Of a stretch of DNA of 64,000 nucleotides, positions 48,440 to 60,442 are shown in pieces. The notes below the pieces were generated by a model that had not been told where the DNA came from, ran no database searches, and saw nothing but the letters and a program-made list of their open reading frames with translations. The DNA lies in NCBI RefSeq assembly GCF_024679245.1, contig NC_090183.1, positions 23,941,355-24,005,354 of the forward strand, read 5' to 3'. Every line of letters starts with the position of its first letter. The first letter of the stretch is position 1. The position numbers and the translations under genes are program-made. Source of the stretch: Pseudorasbora parva (lineage: Eukaryota; Chordata; Actinopteri; Cypriniformes; Gobionidae).

Positions 48440-49310
48440 ATAGATTTATTTATAATGCACTTTTCATTCCGAAGAATCTCAAAGTGCAACAAAGGGGGGA
48501 AAAAATAACAAAAAAAAAAAAAAATGAATAACAAGTAAAAATATAGAATACTACAAACAATCAACCAACACAGAAAACAGAACAGAAAGAGCTGATGGTG
48601 AACAGAAACAGAGCTGATGGTGAACAGAAAACAGCTGATGGTGGAAGTCTCTGTTAGCTCCGCAGCACACTGTGGTCCACTCCATGTTTTAAATTTCTCC
48701 CAGCGGCAGTCCTGATGACATCGCCGAGGCACGACAGCTGAAGACCAGATGATGGGTCTTCATGATGATTCAAACGATGGGGATCGCCGCAGCACCATGC
48801 ACGAGGCAGAACATTTTTCCGGGCACTTCTGTGGACACACCGGGGTCGGCGCAGAAGTCCAAGCCGCTCCACGGCCGCAATGCAGGACGGAACAGCGGCG
48901 CAGCCGAGAAGCGGAACATCCCAACATCATGCCGGACGCCGATTACGATGGCCCAGATGACGCTAGCCCGGTGCAAACTTCAGCCACCATGCAGCTTAAG
49001 CCCAAGGGAGACCACCAGTGAGCAGTCGCGGCGAGAAACATCAAATGTCCTCCAAACCAGAACCAACCGCAGCAATTCAAACGTAAACATTAGAGAAGCT
49101 GTGGAAAACGGCGAAACGACGAACAACGTCCTCTCAGTGGCTGCCAGCAATCAGCAACAGCCCCAATTGTAGCTCTGACTGTTAGACTAGTCACAAACAT
49201 AAGAAAATAAAATAAAATCTAAATCTAATAGTACATTAACATGATTTGTGGGTGGAGAAGCGGCGAACAGACAACGCCAGCGTCCTCTCCCCCACGTTGC
49301 CTCTAACGTA
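48440..49310 (-). repeat. GC-rich retroposon-like repeat
   Basis: On the minus strand it ends AAAGTGCATTATAAATAAAT, a tail of the same style as other retroposons here. The body (48660-49170) is unusually GC-rich for this window, with open frames on both strands (90 and 136 aa), none recognised. Three nearly identical copies of GAACAGAAA/GAGCTGATGGTG lie at 48585-48645. Confidence 0.5.
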
Positions 49311-49829
49311 TGGCATATATATAATGATGTATAATTATATGACCCCTTTAAAAAACTGTGGAAATGAGCGGAAATAAGTTAATAAAATGTATTTAACATT
49401 AATCACTGCCGTAATAAGCTCATTTCAAAAGTTTACGTGCTTTTCTTCTCTTTCTCTTTTGAGCGGTGATGAAATATTTTTCTAAATACTTTCCAGCAGT
49501 TCAGTAATAAAAGTGCAGGCAAGATCTTTAAAAAGCATCCAAATTACAGCGAAGCGCAACGATACGGTGCTCTGCAGGGCTCAAAAAGGTCATGAACAGG
49601 TGCATTTCGAGCAATCTCTTCTTGAAAACTCAGCAATGCGGATTCGGACGGCAATTCAATTACCACACAACCTTGGTGTTTGTCAAAAAACAGTAGATAC
49701 ATGACAAAACAGAAAGCATGACTGTGAACAAAGCAAACTTTGAAACATGACCGTGAACATGGCAACATGGCAAACTCAAAAACATGAACATGAAATAACT
49801 AAAACAAACTGTGACACTATCATTGTCGA

Positions 49830-50700
49830 CAATATTTAATGCTCCTGACTGCAATGGCATATTATAAAGCCCTTAAAGGGACATGGTGATGAAAAAAATT
49901 GTGGGATGGGAGGAAAAAATATTTGTCAAGGCTTTTGTGCACATCTTTTGAAACAGGGGGCAATTCCTTTGCTTTGAAACGTTTTACCAAGCTACCAATA
50001 CTTGACCCCAAATATACTTGCATTACATAAAGCTGGCCTACTCACACTCAACCCCACAAGACAATGCTGGTAAACCAGCTTCACCAGCTCCTGTTTGCTT
50101 GAGAACAGCATGAATATGCTGGTCGACCAGCTAGACCATCCATGAATCCATGCTGGTTTATGCAGGATCACGCTTCATCAACCAATATCCTATTACTTGT
50201 TTATTCTAAGGCGTTTACACAAGTAGTTCTTATGTTCAGTAAAATCACTTGTTTGGAGAATTTTTGGGACTTAGTTTATTATGTTTTGAAATAAATGGCT
50301 AGCCTACCTAATGAACTGCATGGCTTGAAGACATTGATACACTTAGAATACATAACTATGGTCCACTCGCTTCATTTTTCGTCATGTCTGCTGCACGTGT
50401 GCCGCATGCACCTCAAAACTCTAATGATGATCCTGCTTAGTTAATACTGGTGTCCACAAAACTGATGGGAGTATCTTGAGTGGAATTACCTGCCACACAC
50501 TATGAAAGTGCAGTGCAAAGTGGCTTATTCACACTGTATGATGTGACCAAGCCTGCCACACTCGTGTTGAAAACTGAAGCCAAAGCGTCTCATTCGTACC
50601 GCAGGTGGTTGGTCCCAGTATAGCTAATAACCCCACTCCTCAATGTATTCAAATGGACGCGAGACAAACTAAACAATCAAATTAGACTTCAAATGTTTTT
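49830..50700. other. Region without recognised genes
   Basis: 50060-50165 carries repeated CAGCTT/ACCAGC/ATGCTGGT phrases typical of a common fish repeat. Nothing else recognised. Confidence 0.45.
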
Positions 50701-50705
50701 TTTCC

Positions 50706-51085
50706 TTCTAAATAATAATAATAATTCATTACATTTATACAGCGCTTTTCTAGGCACTGAAAGCACTTTACATAGAAGGGGGAATCTCCTCAACCACCAC
50801 CAATGTGCAGCATCCACCTGGATGATGTGACAGCAGCCGTATTGCACCATAACGCCCACCACACACACCAGCTGATTGGCGGAGAGGAGACAGAGTGATG
50901 AAGCCAACCAGAATATGGGGATTATTAGGAGGCCATGATGGACAGGGTCCAGTGGGCAAATTTGGCCAAGATGCCGGGGTTACACCCCTACTCTTTATCG
51001 AAAGGCATCCTGGGATTTTTAACAACCACAGAGAGTCAGGACCTCGGTTTAACATCTCACCTGAAGGACGAATGAAGATGGCTTC
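50706..51085 (-). repeat. Retroposon 3' end with (ATT)n tail
   Basis: Read on the minus strand it runs from CGTCCTTCAGGTGAGATGTT to AGTGCCTAGAAAAGCGCTGT, then ATAAATGTAATGAATTATTA. It ends in five ATT units, which looks like a LINE/SINE 3' terminus. I recognise the sequence (TGGCCAAGATGCCGGGGTTA) as a frequent fish dispersed repeat but cannot name it. Confidence 0.7.
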
Positions 51086-51089
51086 TGTC

Positions 51090-51871
51090 ATTTTAGGCAG
51101 TTTTATCACAGTTATTAAATTTCAAGTGTCTTTAAATAAGTTTGGTTATTTAACCTAACCCTAACCCTAGTTATTTGATGAAATAAAAACTCTGGGTGAA
51201 GTTGTCACTGAGGCACCAACAGAATTTTTTTTTCTGGATTTTTTTGTAGGGGACTGGAGCTTTAGCTTTAATTTATACATTTCCATATCTGTTTATTTCA
51301 CACCAACATAATGAATTGTTCTGCATCTGAGTGATTGTGGGTGGGCTTTTGATATCGCAGCTCTACTTCCTGGATTGGATTGACTGCCACATTTACTAAC
51401 AGAGGTGTGACACTCAAATTGTCCTGTTCATACAACAACAACTAACTTGAATACTGCACCTGAATGCTGCTTGAACATGCCACTAATTAGAGTAACTGTG
51501 ATTAAAATAATTAGCAAAAATCACATGATCTGCTCTTTTATGGTCCACAGGCAACCATGGTCCTTCAAACAATCAGGCTCATATGTGAAGGAGAGAAGTG
51601 CTGAACATTTGTTGCATAAGAATATGTGTGGTCTCAAAAAATACCTTTGACTCGTCCATTATTTTCTTTAAAAAAAATTAAGGTTACAATGAGGCATTTA
51701 CAATGAAAATAAATTGGGCCAATTTTTGAAAGAAAGCAGAAATGTGAAGAATATAATTTTCCCAAAGTACATAAATTCTTCTGCAAAAATATGCTATCAT
51801 TTGACCTTAAATACTGTTTTAATAAATCTTTCTCATTTTTAGGGTTATGTTTTTGTGTTGTATTTTTAAAG
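51090..51871. other. Region without recognised genes
   Basis: 51150-51168 holds two and a half CCCTAA units, too few to be more than chance. No exon or element end recognised. Confidence 0.5.
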
Positions 51872-51877
51872 AAGTTG

Positions 51878-53264
51878 TACGGAAGCTTATTGCATTCACT
51901 TGAGAAAAAAAAATCTACTCTGTTTTTCTGAATTAATGACTTAATTATCTCAGAATTATGAGATAATTTTTCATGAATAAATTTTTTTTGTTCTGTTTTT
52001 CTGAATTAATGACTTAATTATCTCAGAATTATGAGATAATTTTTCATGAATAATTTTTTTGCTCTGTTTTTCTGAATTAATGACTTAATTTTTTCTTGAA
52101 AAAAAAATATTTTGTTCTGTTTTTCTGAATTAATGACTTAATTATCTCAGAATTATGAGATAATTTTTCATGAATACATTTTTTGCTCTGTTTTTCTGAA
52201 TTAATGACTTAATTCTTTCTTGAAAAAAAAAAAAAAAATTTGTTCTGTTTTTCTGAATTAATGAGATCCCTCAAAATCCAGCCAAGAGCTCTATTTTAGC
52301 TGGATTGCATGGAAGTAAACATGTCCCGCCTTTCAAATTTGTGCAGACAGCCGATCTCATGAAAATTCGTATAAATAGTAGTATAAATAAGTGTGCAATC
52401 TTGTGGAATGTATACGTTAAAATGAGTTTTGGTGTGCATATGGTACACAGTTTTTCACGTGCTTATGATACGCACTTTATGGCATATTATACGTACGAAC
52501 CCCCCATCCCACCATCCCCAACCTACTCAAGAGCATGTCATATGCATGCACGCGAAAGACTGTGTAGCACGTGCATTATCTCAGTAAACATTCCACACAA
52601 TATACATTCCAGACGATATACATTAGACACGATTTCACACTCGTACTATTGATACGCATTACTATGTGATCGTGTTAAGATGATGCATCTGAAATGCATT
52701 CAGGCTGGCTACGTGGTGACACAAGAGACAATCAGGCAATTGTTGAAAATACTGGATCCCCATGGAGTGCAATAGCAATGTCAAGCAGATCAGAATGTTA
52801 ATTTCTGCTGTCATGAGCTGTCTGCACAAAGTTGATGCACTAAAAACAATACAATTTTTATTACTTAAAGACAATGTCTCAAACCCAAAGTAAAATAAAT
52901 CCGGATTAATTTTGAAAGGCGGGACATGTTTACTTCCATGCAATCCAGCTAAAATAGAGCTCTTGGCTGGATTTTGAGGGATCTCATTAATTCAGAAAAA
53001 CAGAGCAAAACATTTTTTATTTATGAAAAATTATCTCATAATTCTGAGATAATTAAGTCATTAATTCAGAAAAACAGAACAAAAAAATTTATTCATGAAA
53101 AATTATCTCATAATTCTGAGATAATTAAGTCATTAATTCAGAAAAACAGAGCAAAAAAAATGTATTCATGAAAAATTATCTCATAATTCTGAGATAATTA
53201 AGTCATTAATTCAGAAAAACAGAGTAGATTTTTTTTTCTCAAGTGAATGCAATAAGCTTCCGTA
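51878..53264. mobile_element. 1.39-kb foldback element with compound inverted repeats
   Basis: Ends TACGGAAGCTTATTGCATTC and its inverse GAATGCAATAAGCTTCCGTA are flanked by AAGTTG at 51872-51877 and 53265-53270, a 6-base target duplication. Each arm holds tandem units of about 80 bases (TCTGTTTTTCTGAATTAATG, ACTTAATTATCTCAGAATTA): about five in the left arm (51906-52262) and about three in the right. Both arms then continue with GATCCCTCAAAATCCAGCCA and end at GTCCCGCCTTTCAAA (52330 and 52913). The central 580 bases have no recognised gene. No known family assigned. Confidence 0.9.
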
Positions 53265-53270
53265 AAGTTG

Positions 53271-54080
53271 TAACACTGGACGTATCACAAAAAGTTAATA
53301 TGTTCAGACTAAAATCATGTTAATATGCATATTACTCTTGTCTTGATACTATTGAAACACTATTTTAATAAGACCCTGTAACCTAGATTTTTGCTTTTGT
53401 TAAAAAAAAAAAGTGTAAATCAATTTTGATTTTAAATATATTGTCAAAAATTTTGAGTTTAACTTGTACTGAACCTGGAATGTTTCTTTAATAACTGAAC
53501 TGCGTGTGAACAGAACTGGCACTATCATTCTCAGGATCCAAAGTGAGCAGGCTAGGCAGTGCTGGAGCGGGTAAAAATGCAGCGCTACAATGCGTTTGTT
53601 GACTCTCTGTCACCAAACACATACAGTAGACATCAGATCTCTCCCTCTTCACACATTCCTTGAGCTGGTCCGCACACAACTTGAGGTGAGAGACTTCAGA
53701 GACACCCGGCTTCACTTTTAAGTGTATGAGCACTTAAATCTCGCCACATCTGCACAACAGAACGAAGGCCAAAAGACAGAATCGCCATCAACTGAGCGGC
53801 AAGGAAGGATGTTTGCATTTGGGATGGCCGGCCCATTCTGAGGTAAGGCGGGACAGGAAATGGGGCAGCACAGTAGGGAGAGTTCAGTCAGGAACAACCA
53901 GATGCAACATCAATGAATGAACCCACCATCTGCTTCTATTAATACACCAGCATGGCATGAAGAGGGATGGGTGGGGGAGAGAACGCAGACCTGCTCCAGA
54001 AGTCTTTTTGCTTTTAAAAATGGGTTGAGGGAGTTCGTTCACTATGAAATGGCCTCAAATAGCCTTTTGTAGATTTTGTT
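53271..54080. other. Region without recognised genes
   Basis: 53490-53970 is moderately GC-rich with a small minus-strand frame (53488-53733) of no recognised product. Confidence 0.5.
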
Positions 54081-54084
54081 CCTC

Positions 54085-54387
54085 TTAAGGCCTGTTCACA
54101 CCAATTGGGATAACTCTAAGGACAACGATAAAGACTTCTAAAAAAAAAGTAAATATAAAAGAATAGTGCCCATTCCACAACTATAACAATAACGGCACAG
54201 ATAAATTATATGGTTGGAATCACTTTCAGAACTATTTTAAATGAACGATAAAAACAATGACAGCCAATCAGAATCCATCATGCTTTAAAGAGCTTGAGAA
54301 TATAAAGGGGCGGATGACAAAACACTGGTGTGGATGCTAATATATTTATTGTTACTGCTATCGTTCTTGGTGTGAACGGGCCTTTAA
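54085..54387. mobile_element. MITE with TTAAGGCCTGTTCACACCAA ends
   Basis: The left end is mirrored by TTGGTGTGAACGGGCCTTTA. The interior carries GATAACTCTAAGGACAACGA and further inverted phrases (ACTATAAC / GTTACTGC). Non-coding. Confidence 0.88.
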
Positions 54388-54389
54388 GT

Positions 54390-55100
54390 CCACTTGTGCT
54401 GTTAGTAAGTTTGCACCAAAAGCAGACGTTCCACCCATCATCCAAGTCAGCATGAAATGAAAATTCTTCATATTTATTTTTCTAAATGCATGAACGATTA
54501 ATCCATGCATACGTTTAATTACTTTTAAAACAAAAAAGCTGCACACCTTCGGGAAACTCTGTTCAAACATGCAAGTGTAAAAAATGTGACACAGGTGCAT
54601 GGCTTCCAAACTTAAAACTGTACTTCTGAACAATAATAAAGTAAAAGACAAAATCAACATCAACAGATCATTTCCATAATAAACAAAACAATCTACCAAG
54701 AGCAGAGCAAATTAGCGTCCGGTTTAAGACATCCTTTCTTTGGAAGGTAAATAATGGCGCAAATACCAGCAAATTGACTACCTTAAACCTTTGTAAATCA
54801 CCTTGCATGATTAATTTAAATACTCTCCTCCCTATACATATTGCATCTGAAAGAGAAACTCCTACAAATGCATATGCAATAAGATAAAAATAACTGTCCA
54901 CGTCTTTTCAGCGCAAATTTTTCGAAGTGTTTTTTGTTTTGTTTTTTACACCAAAAGAGGGTTTATGCTGGCGCAAGCTGTTTGTAAATCTGGCTCATGG
55001 TGTCCTATGCAAAATCGACATGACTAAGTGTGACAGAGGCCAGCTAGACGTTGCTGTGTGAGTAAAACATCACTCATCACTCTACACTCCTTACTCTACA
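54390..55100. other. Region without recognised genes
   Basis: AT-rich, no gene or element boundary recognised. Confidence 0.5.
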
Positions 55101-55104
55101 CTGT

Positions 55105-55265
55105 AAAAAAAAAGCAGGTCTCCAATTGAAATTTTTCAAGTGACTGATCACATCTAAATTTTTCAGTTGGCCGAATTAAATTTCTGTGATTTAAATTGCA
55201 TCAATTCACAGAATTTCAATTCAAGTCACTCGAAAATTTTCAATTGGAGACATTTTTTTTTTTAC
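55105..55265. mobile_element. MITE with CTCCAATTGAAAA ends, copy 2
   Basis: TCTCCAATTGAAATTTTTCA at the left against TGAAAATTTTCAATTGGAGA at the right; flanked by CACTGTAAAAAAAAA and TTTTTTTACTGCG, so the inverted repeat extends beyond that of copy 1 (16515-16670). Confidence 0.85.
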
Positions 55266-55329
55266 TGCGTAGCAACCGACACTAGAAATTGCAGCCTTTA
55301 GCCTCCTTGTTAGTGTCCATCTGTATTAA

Positions 55330-55590
55330 TACAAACCTGTATTCATTTCTTTCTTGTGGTGAAAGAACAACCCAAAAGAAGATATTCTGAAGAATATGGG
55401 TAACCATACAGTTGAAGGTAACCAAACAGTAGACTTCCATAGTAAAAAAAAAAAAAAAAAAAAACTACTATGGAAGTCAATGGGGACTAGAAACTATTTG
55501 GTGTACAACATTTATTATTTAGCACAAGAAAGAAATTAATACAGGTTTGGAAATTGTGGGTGAGTAAATGATGACGTAGGGTGAACTATT
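55330..55590. mobile_element. Diverged palindromic GATAGTTCACCC-type MITE
   Basis: ATTCATTTCTTTC... against GAAAGAAATTAATACAGG and GACTTCCATAGT against ACTATGGAAGTC are the mirrored phrases of the 25471-25793 element; a poly-A loop separates the arms. It ends AGGGTGAACTATT. Confidence 0.8.
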
Positions 55591-55599
55591 AATTTAATA

Positions 55600-55852
55600 T
55601 TCAAGAATATATATGATCTGACTGTACATATGGTGTTGTATGAGAACTAAACTGAGCTGGATGAATTATTATGATTATTATTTTTTTGCAGAACTGCTTT
55701 ATAGATAAAATGAACTAATTTAATAATTGATCTTTACAATGGAACTGAATCAACACTGAACATTCCTCTTATCTCCGTAAAGCTGATTTGAAACAATCTG
55801 TATTGTATAAAGTGCTATATAAATAAAGGTGACTTTACTTGACTTGACATCT
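55600..55852 (+). repeat. Retroposon 3' end (GCTATATAAATAAA-tail family)
   Basis: GTTGTATGAGAACTAAACTG, GAACTGAATCAACACTGAAC and the end GTATAAAGTGCTATATAAAT then AAAGGTGACTTTACTTGACT. Same family as 15430-15815. Confidence 0.75.
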
Positions 55853-55859
55853 GATGAAG

Positions 55860-57430
55860 AGTTGTGAATGGCAGTGAAGCGACCTATGTAGGTCACATGA
55901 CGGTGACAACACGGCAGATGTAGAATGCCCGAGTTTCATTACTAGCCCAGCTTAGAAGCTTAAAGTATCCTGAAGACATTGATTTCATTAGGCTAGGAGC
56001 CTCTGTTCTAAACACAGTAAAATGATTTGTTGTTTTACAAGTCCTGTAAAATATTTATCCCACAACTTCATTGAAGCTCATCTCCACATGAATCATTTTG
56101 GTATGTACCACAAAGGGAACAAGAAAACACATCGAGGGACATGCAAAATGATCTTCACGGTATCAACAGCTTTTATGCTATCTTTCACTGTGTTAAGTGC
56201 TCTGACAAAGAGATAAACACTAAGTCACTCCGTATTCTCAGAGCTGCTGGTGGCCTATCACATTTTCTGCACCCTGCTGTCATGTATTGTATAAGTGCAT
56301 CTTTGAGGAGATGAAAGAGGAAGGTGAGTCATGTGGAGGTCATATTTTATGAGAGTGCGTATGCTCATCTTCTTTCAAAGCCTGTATGAGCAGATTCACG
56401 ATAGTACAGCTTTTGTTTTGGTTTCTCTTAAGGTGTTTTATCGTGGAGTCTGATAGGGGCTCTGTGTGCGGCGAGAAAGTAGAAAGGCTTCCTTCTGTCT
56501 CAGTACAAACAGAATGTGCGCAGTGCAGCACTGACTCACCTTTATAAACCTGATAACACATAGCAGACATGAAGACGAGCAGTCTGTCTGGAATCTGTTT
56601 GTTCTTTAGTGATGCACAACAGACACTTTCATTTTTCAAAGTCTCAAAGTCATTTCATGGTTCATGCTATCAAAGCAAATCCTGATTTTCTGTGATCTCT
56701 GCATACAGACAATAAGGAAGTTGCGGTTGCATGTGTGCTTCTGTATTTAAAATACGAGAAGGATTGCATTAAGATTACCAGAAATGATAGCAGCAAATAT
56801 AAGGATTCCAGTTCCTCAAAATCTCAGACTCACTGACCTGCTAAGAAAATGTTGCTTACGATAAACTCTCTGTGTCAGAGATCTGTCACTTCGGTCTAGT
56901 TTATTCTTGACTTTCTGACACAGCCCTGATGCTCATGTATTGTCTTGTCTTTGTGTGATTGTACGGTTTTGAACATGCTCGACTGTCCATGCGAGTCGTT
57001 TAGTGGTATTCGGAACGCAGCACTGGTTTGGTTTTGTGTTGGGATTCAGACATTCATGTTCAGTGTCTTTGTCTTCAGTTGTGAGCATACGGAATGTGCA
57101 TTTGCTTTCATGTTGTCATGCTTTTTTTGTGAACAAATGAGCTTTCTAACAGTTGTGTGTTCACGTCTTGTTTTGTTTGAGCACAAGGCTTGTGATTTTG
57201 TGTTCGCTGGCCATTTGCTCGTGTTTTTGTCATGTTTGGTGTGAGAGAACACGCCTTGTCATGTATGTTTCCTTGTGCCATGTGCTCTCCAGTCTATCTT
57301 GTGAATTTGCCCCACCAGCCCTCCCTTACCAGCCTTGTTTCCTCCTTATGTATTCTCCTTGTTTGCAGTAATGTCCCACATAGTACTCATATGTTCACCT
57401 GTCTAATGATTCACGCGGTGTATTTCCCTG
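55860..57430. other. Region without recognised genes
   Basis: 56920-57400 has GT/TTTG-rich phrases with open frames on both strands and may be a reverse-oriented relative of the ACATGA-rich elements, but I could not place ends with confidence. Confidence 0.4.
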
Positions 57431-57435
57431 CAACT

Positions 57436-57930
57436 CTAGCCAAGTTAAAGGACAATTTAAAAGATTTTTTAAGTTTATCTTGATCGTTATACCTTTGTGA
57501 GTACAGTCTAAATAAAGAGAAGAAAAAAACGAACTGGATTGGTGCTTGCAACACGGAGCTATTTGCCTTTTTTCCGGCTACAACGGCGTTCCCACGGGAC
57601 TTCAGCACAAGATACAGCTAGCCGTCTAAAACAGGTGAACTTAAACAATGGCTAAGTGGCTAAACGCATCTTATTGTCATGTAAGGGACCTGTTCTTGTT
57701 GGACAGACATTTTAATAGCATTTTGTGTCTGTTAAGAGGCACAAAGACACCCTTTATGTTTATGCTCCCATAGCTGCCGTTTTAGCTGAGTGGGGGCTCC
57801 GGGCATTAACTGTAATAACTCCGTGTTGCAAGCACCAATCCGGTTCTTTTTTTTTCTTCTATAGACTGTACTCACAAAGATATAACGATCAAGATAAACT
57901 TTAAAAATTGCCGGAGTTGTCCTTTAAGTC
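57436..57930. mobile_element. Inverted-repeat MITE (AAGGACAA ends)
   Basis: Left arm to about 57565 (AGTTTATCTTGATCGTTATA, CTTTGTGAGTACAGTCTA, TTGGTGCTTGCAACACGGAG) is mirrored by a right arm from about 57815 (CTCCGTGTTGCAAGCACCAA, TATAACGATCAAGATAAACT). The loop is about 240 bases, GC-richer and non-coding. Ends AAAGGACAATT and TTGTCCTTT. Confidence 0.9.
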
Positions 57931-57934
57931 AAGA

Positions 57935-58565
57935 TCCGGTTTTCCCCCTTGGGGTAGTTTTAGTTTTTGTTTGTTGCCCATAATCTGCAGTACCAAGCCC
58001 TCGCCCCATCCCTTACCACAACCCTGACACTCTGCTTGTGAGGTCTACATTTATCTCATGGAAGCAAAAGAATCTCTGAATCACAGTTACTGCAGAGAAA
58101 CAACACTCAAGCATGCTGCATGTTAAGTATGTAAAAAATGCCTAGAAACCAAGACAAATTTGCATTCAGTGCAAAGCATTTACATGTAACGATTTAAGAT
58201 TGGTCACATGACATGGTTTAACTTGTAAAAACACAAGCTCTGACATGTACCACCTGTACCCTGATCTAATGGAAACTATCAAAATGTCAGTGGCTCAAGT
58301 GTTAAATGTATAGTTATGCATATTCATAATATTTCTGTTTAAAAATACCTATAATTGACTATTATGCAGTTCAATGTAGCTTGAAGTTAAATAACAATTG
58401 AACGTCCTGATACAAACTATAGGCAATTTGCATAAGTAACAACTGTTACTCCTTGTATTTTGTTTTGTATATTGATTACTCAAATTCGAGCACGTGAACA
58501 CCTCTAAGTAGAATTTTCTGGGTTGTTATATAATTACAGTAACTATTGCATGGCGTGAAGGCAGA
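57935..58565. other. Region without recognised genes
   Basis: No exon or element end recognised. Confidence 0.5.
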
Positions 58566-58929
58566 ACTAAAGGTGCAATATGTAAGATTTTTAGATTAAA
58601 ATATCCACACAAAAAACCTAAAACAATGTTGTACATTTTGGTGTATAATTTACATTATCCCAAACGTTTCCAACAATGTTTAAATCCAGAAAAATCAGCT
58701 ATTTTATCCAGTGTTCCGGAACATGTCCTTGCGTTGCCTGTAAATGACGTCATATCCGCACTACCCTTGATTTCCATAAAAGCCATAAAGATGCTTTAAT
58801 ATAGCACGTATTTTATTAGACAGGCGGGCAAATATTTGGATATACATTTATCAACAGAAAACGAATCATTATTATATAGCCCAACATGGTTAGTCTTATT
58901 TTTTGAATTGCTTGCTTTCTTGACTCACC

Positions 58930-58958
58930 ATAAGTAAGTAAGTAAGTAAGTAAGTAAA
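58930..58958. repeat. (TAAG)n microsatellite
   Basis: Seven tetranucleotide units, followed by a retroposon-like tail (AATGTTATTTATATAGCACA). Confidence 0.95.
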
Positions 58959-59264
58959 TTAAATGTTATTTATATAGCACATTTAAACATAGCAAAGCTA
59001 TCCAAAGTGCTGGGATAGCTAGGATAGCACCGTGATTAATGTTTTTACCATGCCTCAGACACAACACTATTTTGTCAAGCCGCTAACATAGCATAATCAG
59101 AGAAAGCTTTCTTCATCATACAATATATTTAAAACTAATTGCATGTCTTTTAGCAACAGTCATTTAATCCTGTTTTTATTAGAATAATATTCTAATATCA
59201 ATCTTGATTACAGCAAAGTGCAACAACAAGTCTGTCATACCAGCCACTGAGCAAATGCACAGAG

Positions 59265-59908
59265 TAACGCTATGTGCCCTTTTTTATTTATGTAAGCGCA
59301 TAATCTAAAGCGCATGACGCAAATGCATTTAGGGCATGTCCAAATCCACTTTTGCTAGTTTAACGACGGACAAAAGCGGTAGGCATACCTGGTGCATGGT
59401 CCACAAGGGTCATGGCGGCAGGCAGAAAAACTTAACGCTTCCCTAGCTAGCGAGGAAACTGATCTGCTCGTCCAGTGACGCCTGCTTGCTCGTCATTACT
59501 GCAAATAGGTAGGCTAATTCTGATACATGCAATGACTATCCATCATGACATGTAGGCAGTTTTATATTTATGCACACAATAATGATCTTTCACATTTTAA
59601 TCCTTTATTTTTCACATTTAAAAATGTTTGTTCTGCTGCTGCACGTCCCTTTGTGTAATAAACAGTGTACACACATTGTGGACCCGCATATATCCACATA
59701 TTACTAATGCACTCTTTAAATAACACAAAAATACTGTGCTATCGACTTTAAACCAGGTTTTAGTTGGTCAATGATGCAGTCGTATTCAGTTGCCTCAAAA
59801 TAGAAACATGTCAACAATGTGCCTGCACACCACAAATGGGCGCAAATGCATTTGCTATTTAAACAAAAAACACTTGCGTCACGCCAGGTGTATGATAGGG
59901 CCCTATAA
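59265..59908. mobile_element. Diverged GGGCCCTA-type element
   Basis: Right end GATAGGGCCCTATAAC; the body has AAGCGCATGACGCAAATGCA and GGGCGCAAATGCATTTGC, the CG-rich 'gcgcaa' phrases of the copy at 61939. The left end is uncertain. Confidence 0.6.
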
Positions 59909-60442
59909 CATAACTTTCAACACACTCAAATGTATTTAATATTATTGTTTTAACCATGTAAAACAGAGCTGCTTTACCCCACATACTCAACAACAGCACT
60001 CTATTTTTTTCTACTCCGTTTCCATGGTGATGCCTCATTGCTTGTCATGTGACACACCGCAGCAGCAACAGCGCTGAATGAATGAAGATCTGCTTTATGT
60101 AATTTTTCCTTTTTTATTCAGAATATTCACAAATGTGTATGGCATGAAATATCTGATATTCCGATTGTCAAATACATGCAAGTAGAAGTGTATTGTTGTT
60201 TAAACACCTTTATAACGATCGCATTAGTTGAGCTGTATGCACGATGGGCGCCGCCGTGTTAGTTTGTGCCGCAGACGCAGTTCAGAGAATCGGACTTGTT
60301 GGGTTTACAACCTCTATGTTTACAACGCGTGAATTTTTCCACTTCTCCCGAAATACTTAAAAGTAAGTGGCTGGTGAACTGGGAATAGAATAGAGTAAAC
60401 ATTGAAGTTACTTACACAATGTGTATCTGATATGAATAAAAC

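Larger units (their letters stand above)
46128..49818. mobile_element. ACATGA-rich element, possibly split by 3.4 kb of insertions
   Basis: 46128-46310 matches the left part of 39004-39575 (GAACCCAAGTGCAGTCTC, ACAAAGACTTGG, ACACAGCGGGTTACCACAAT). 49690-49818 looks like its right part (CATGACTGTGAACA, ACATGAACATGAAATAACTA, CTGTGACACTA). The intervening block holds other repeats. That both ends belong to one original element is inference. Confidence 0.5.

Noticed and set aside
51150..51168. Interstitial telomere repeat
   Set aside because: Only about two and a half CCCTAA units; within chance in repeat-rich DNA.
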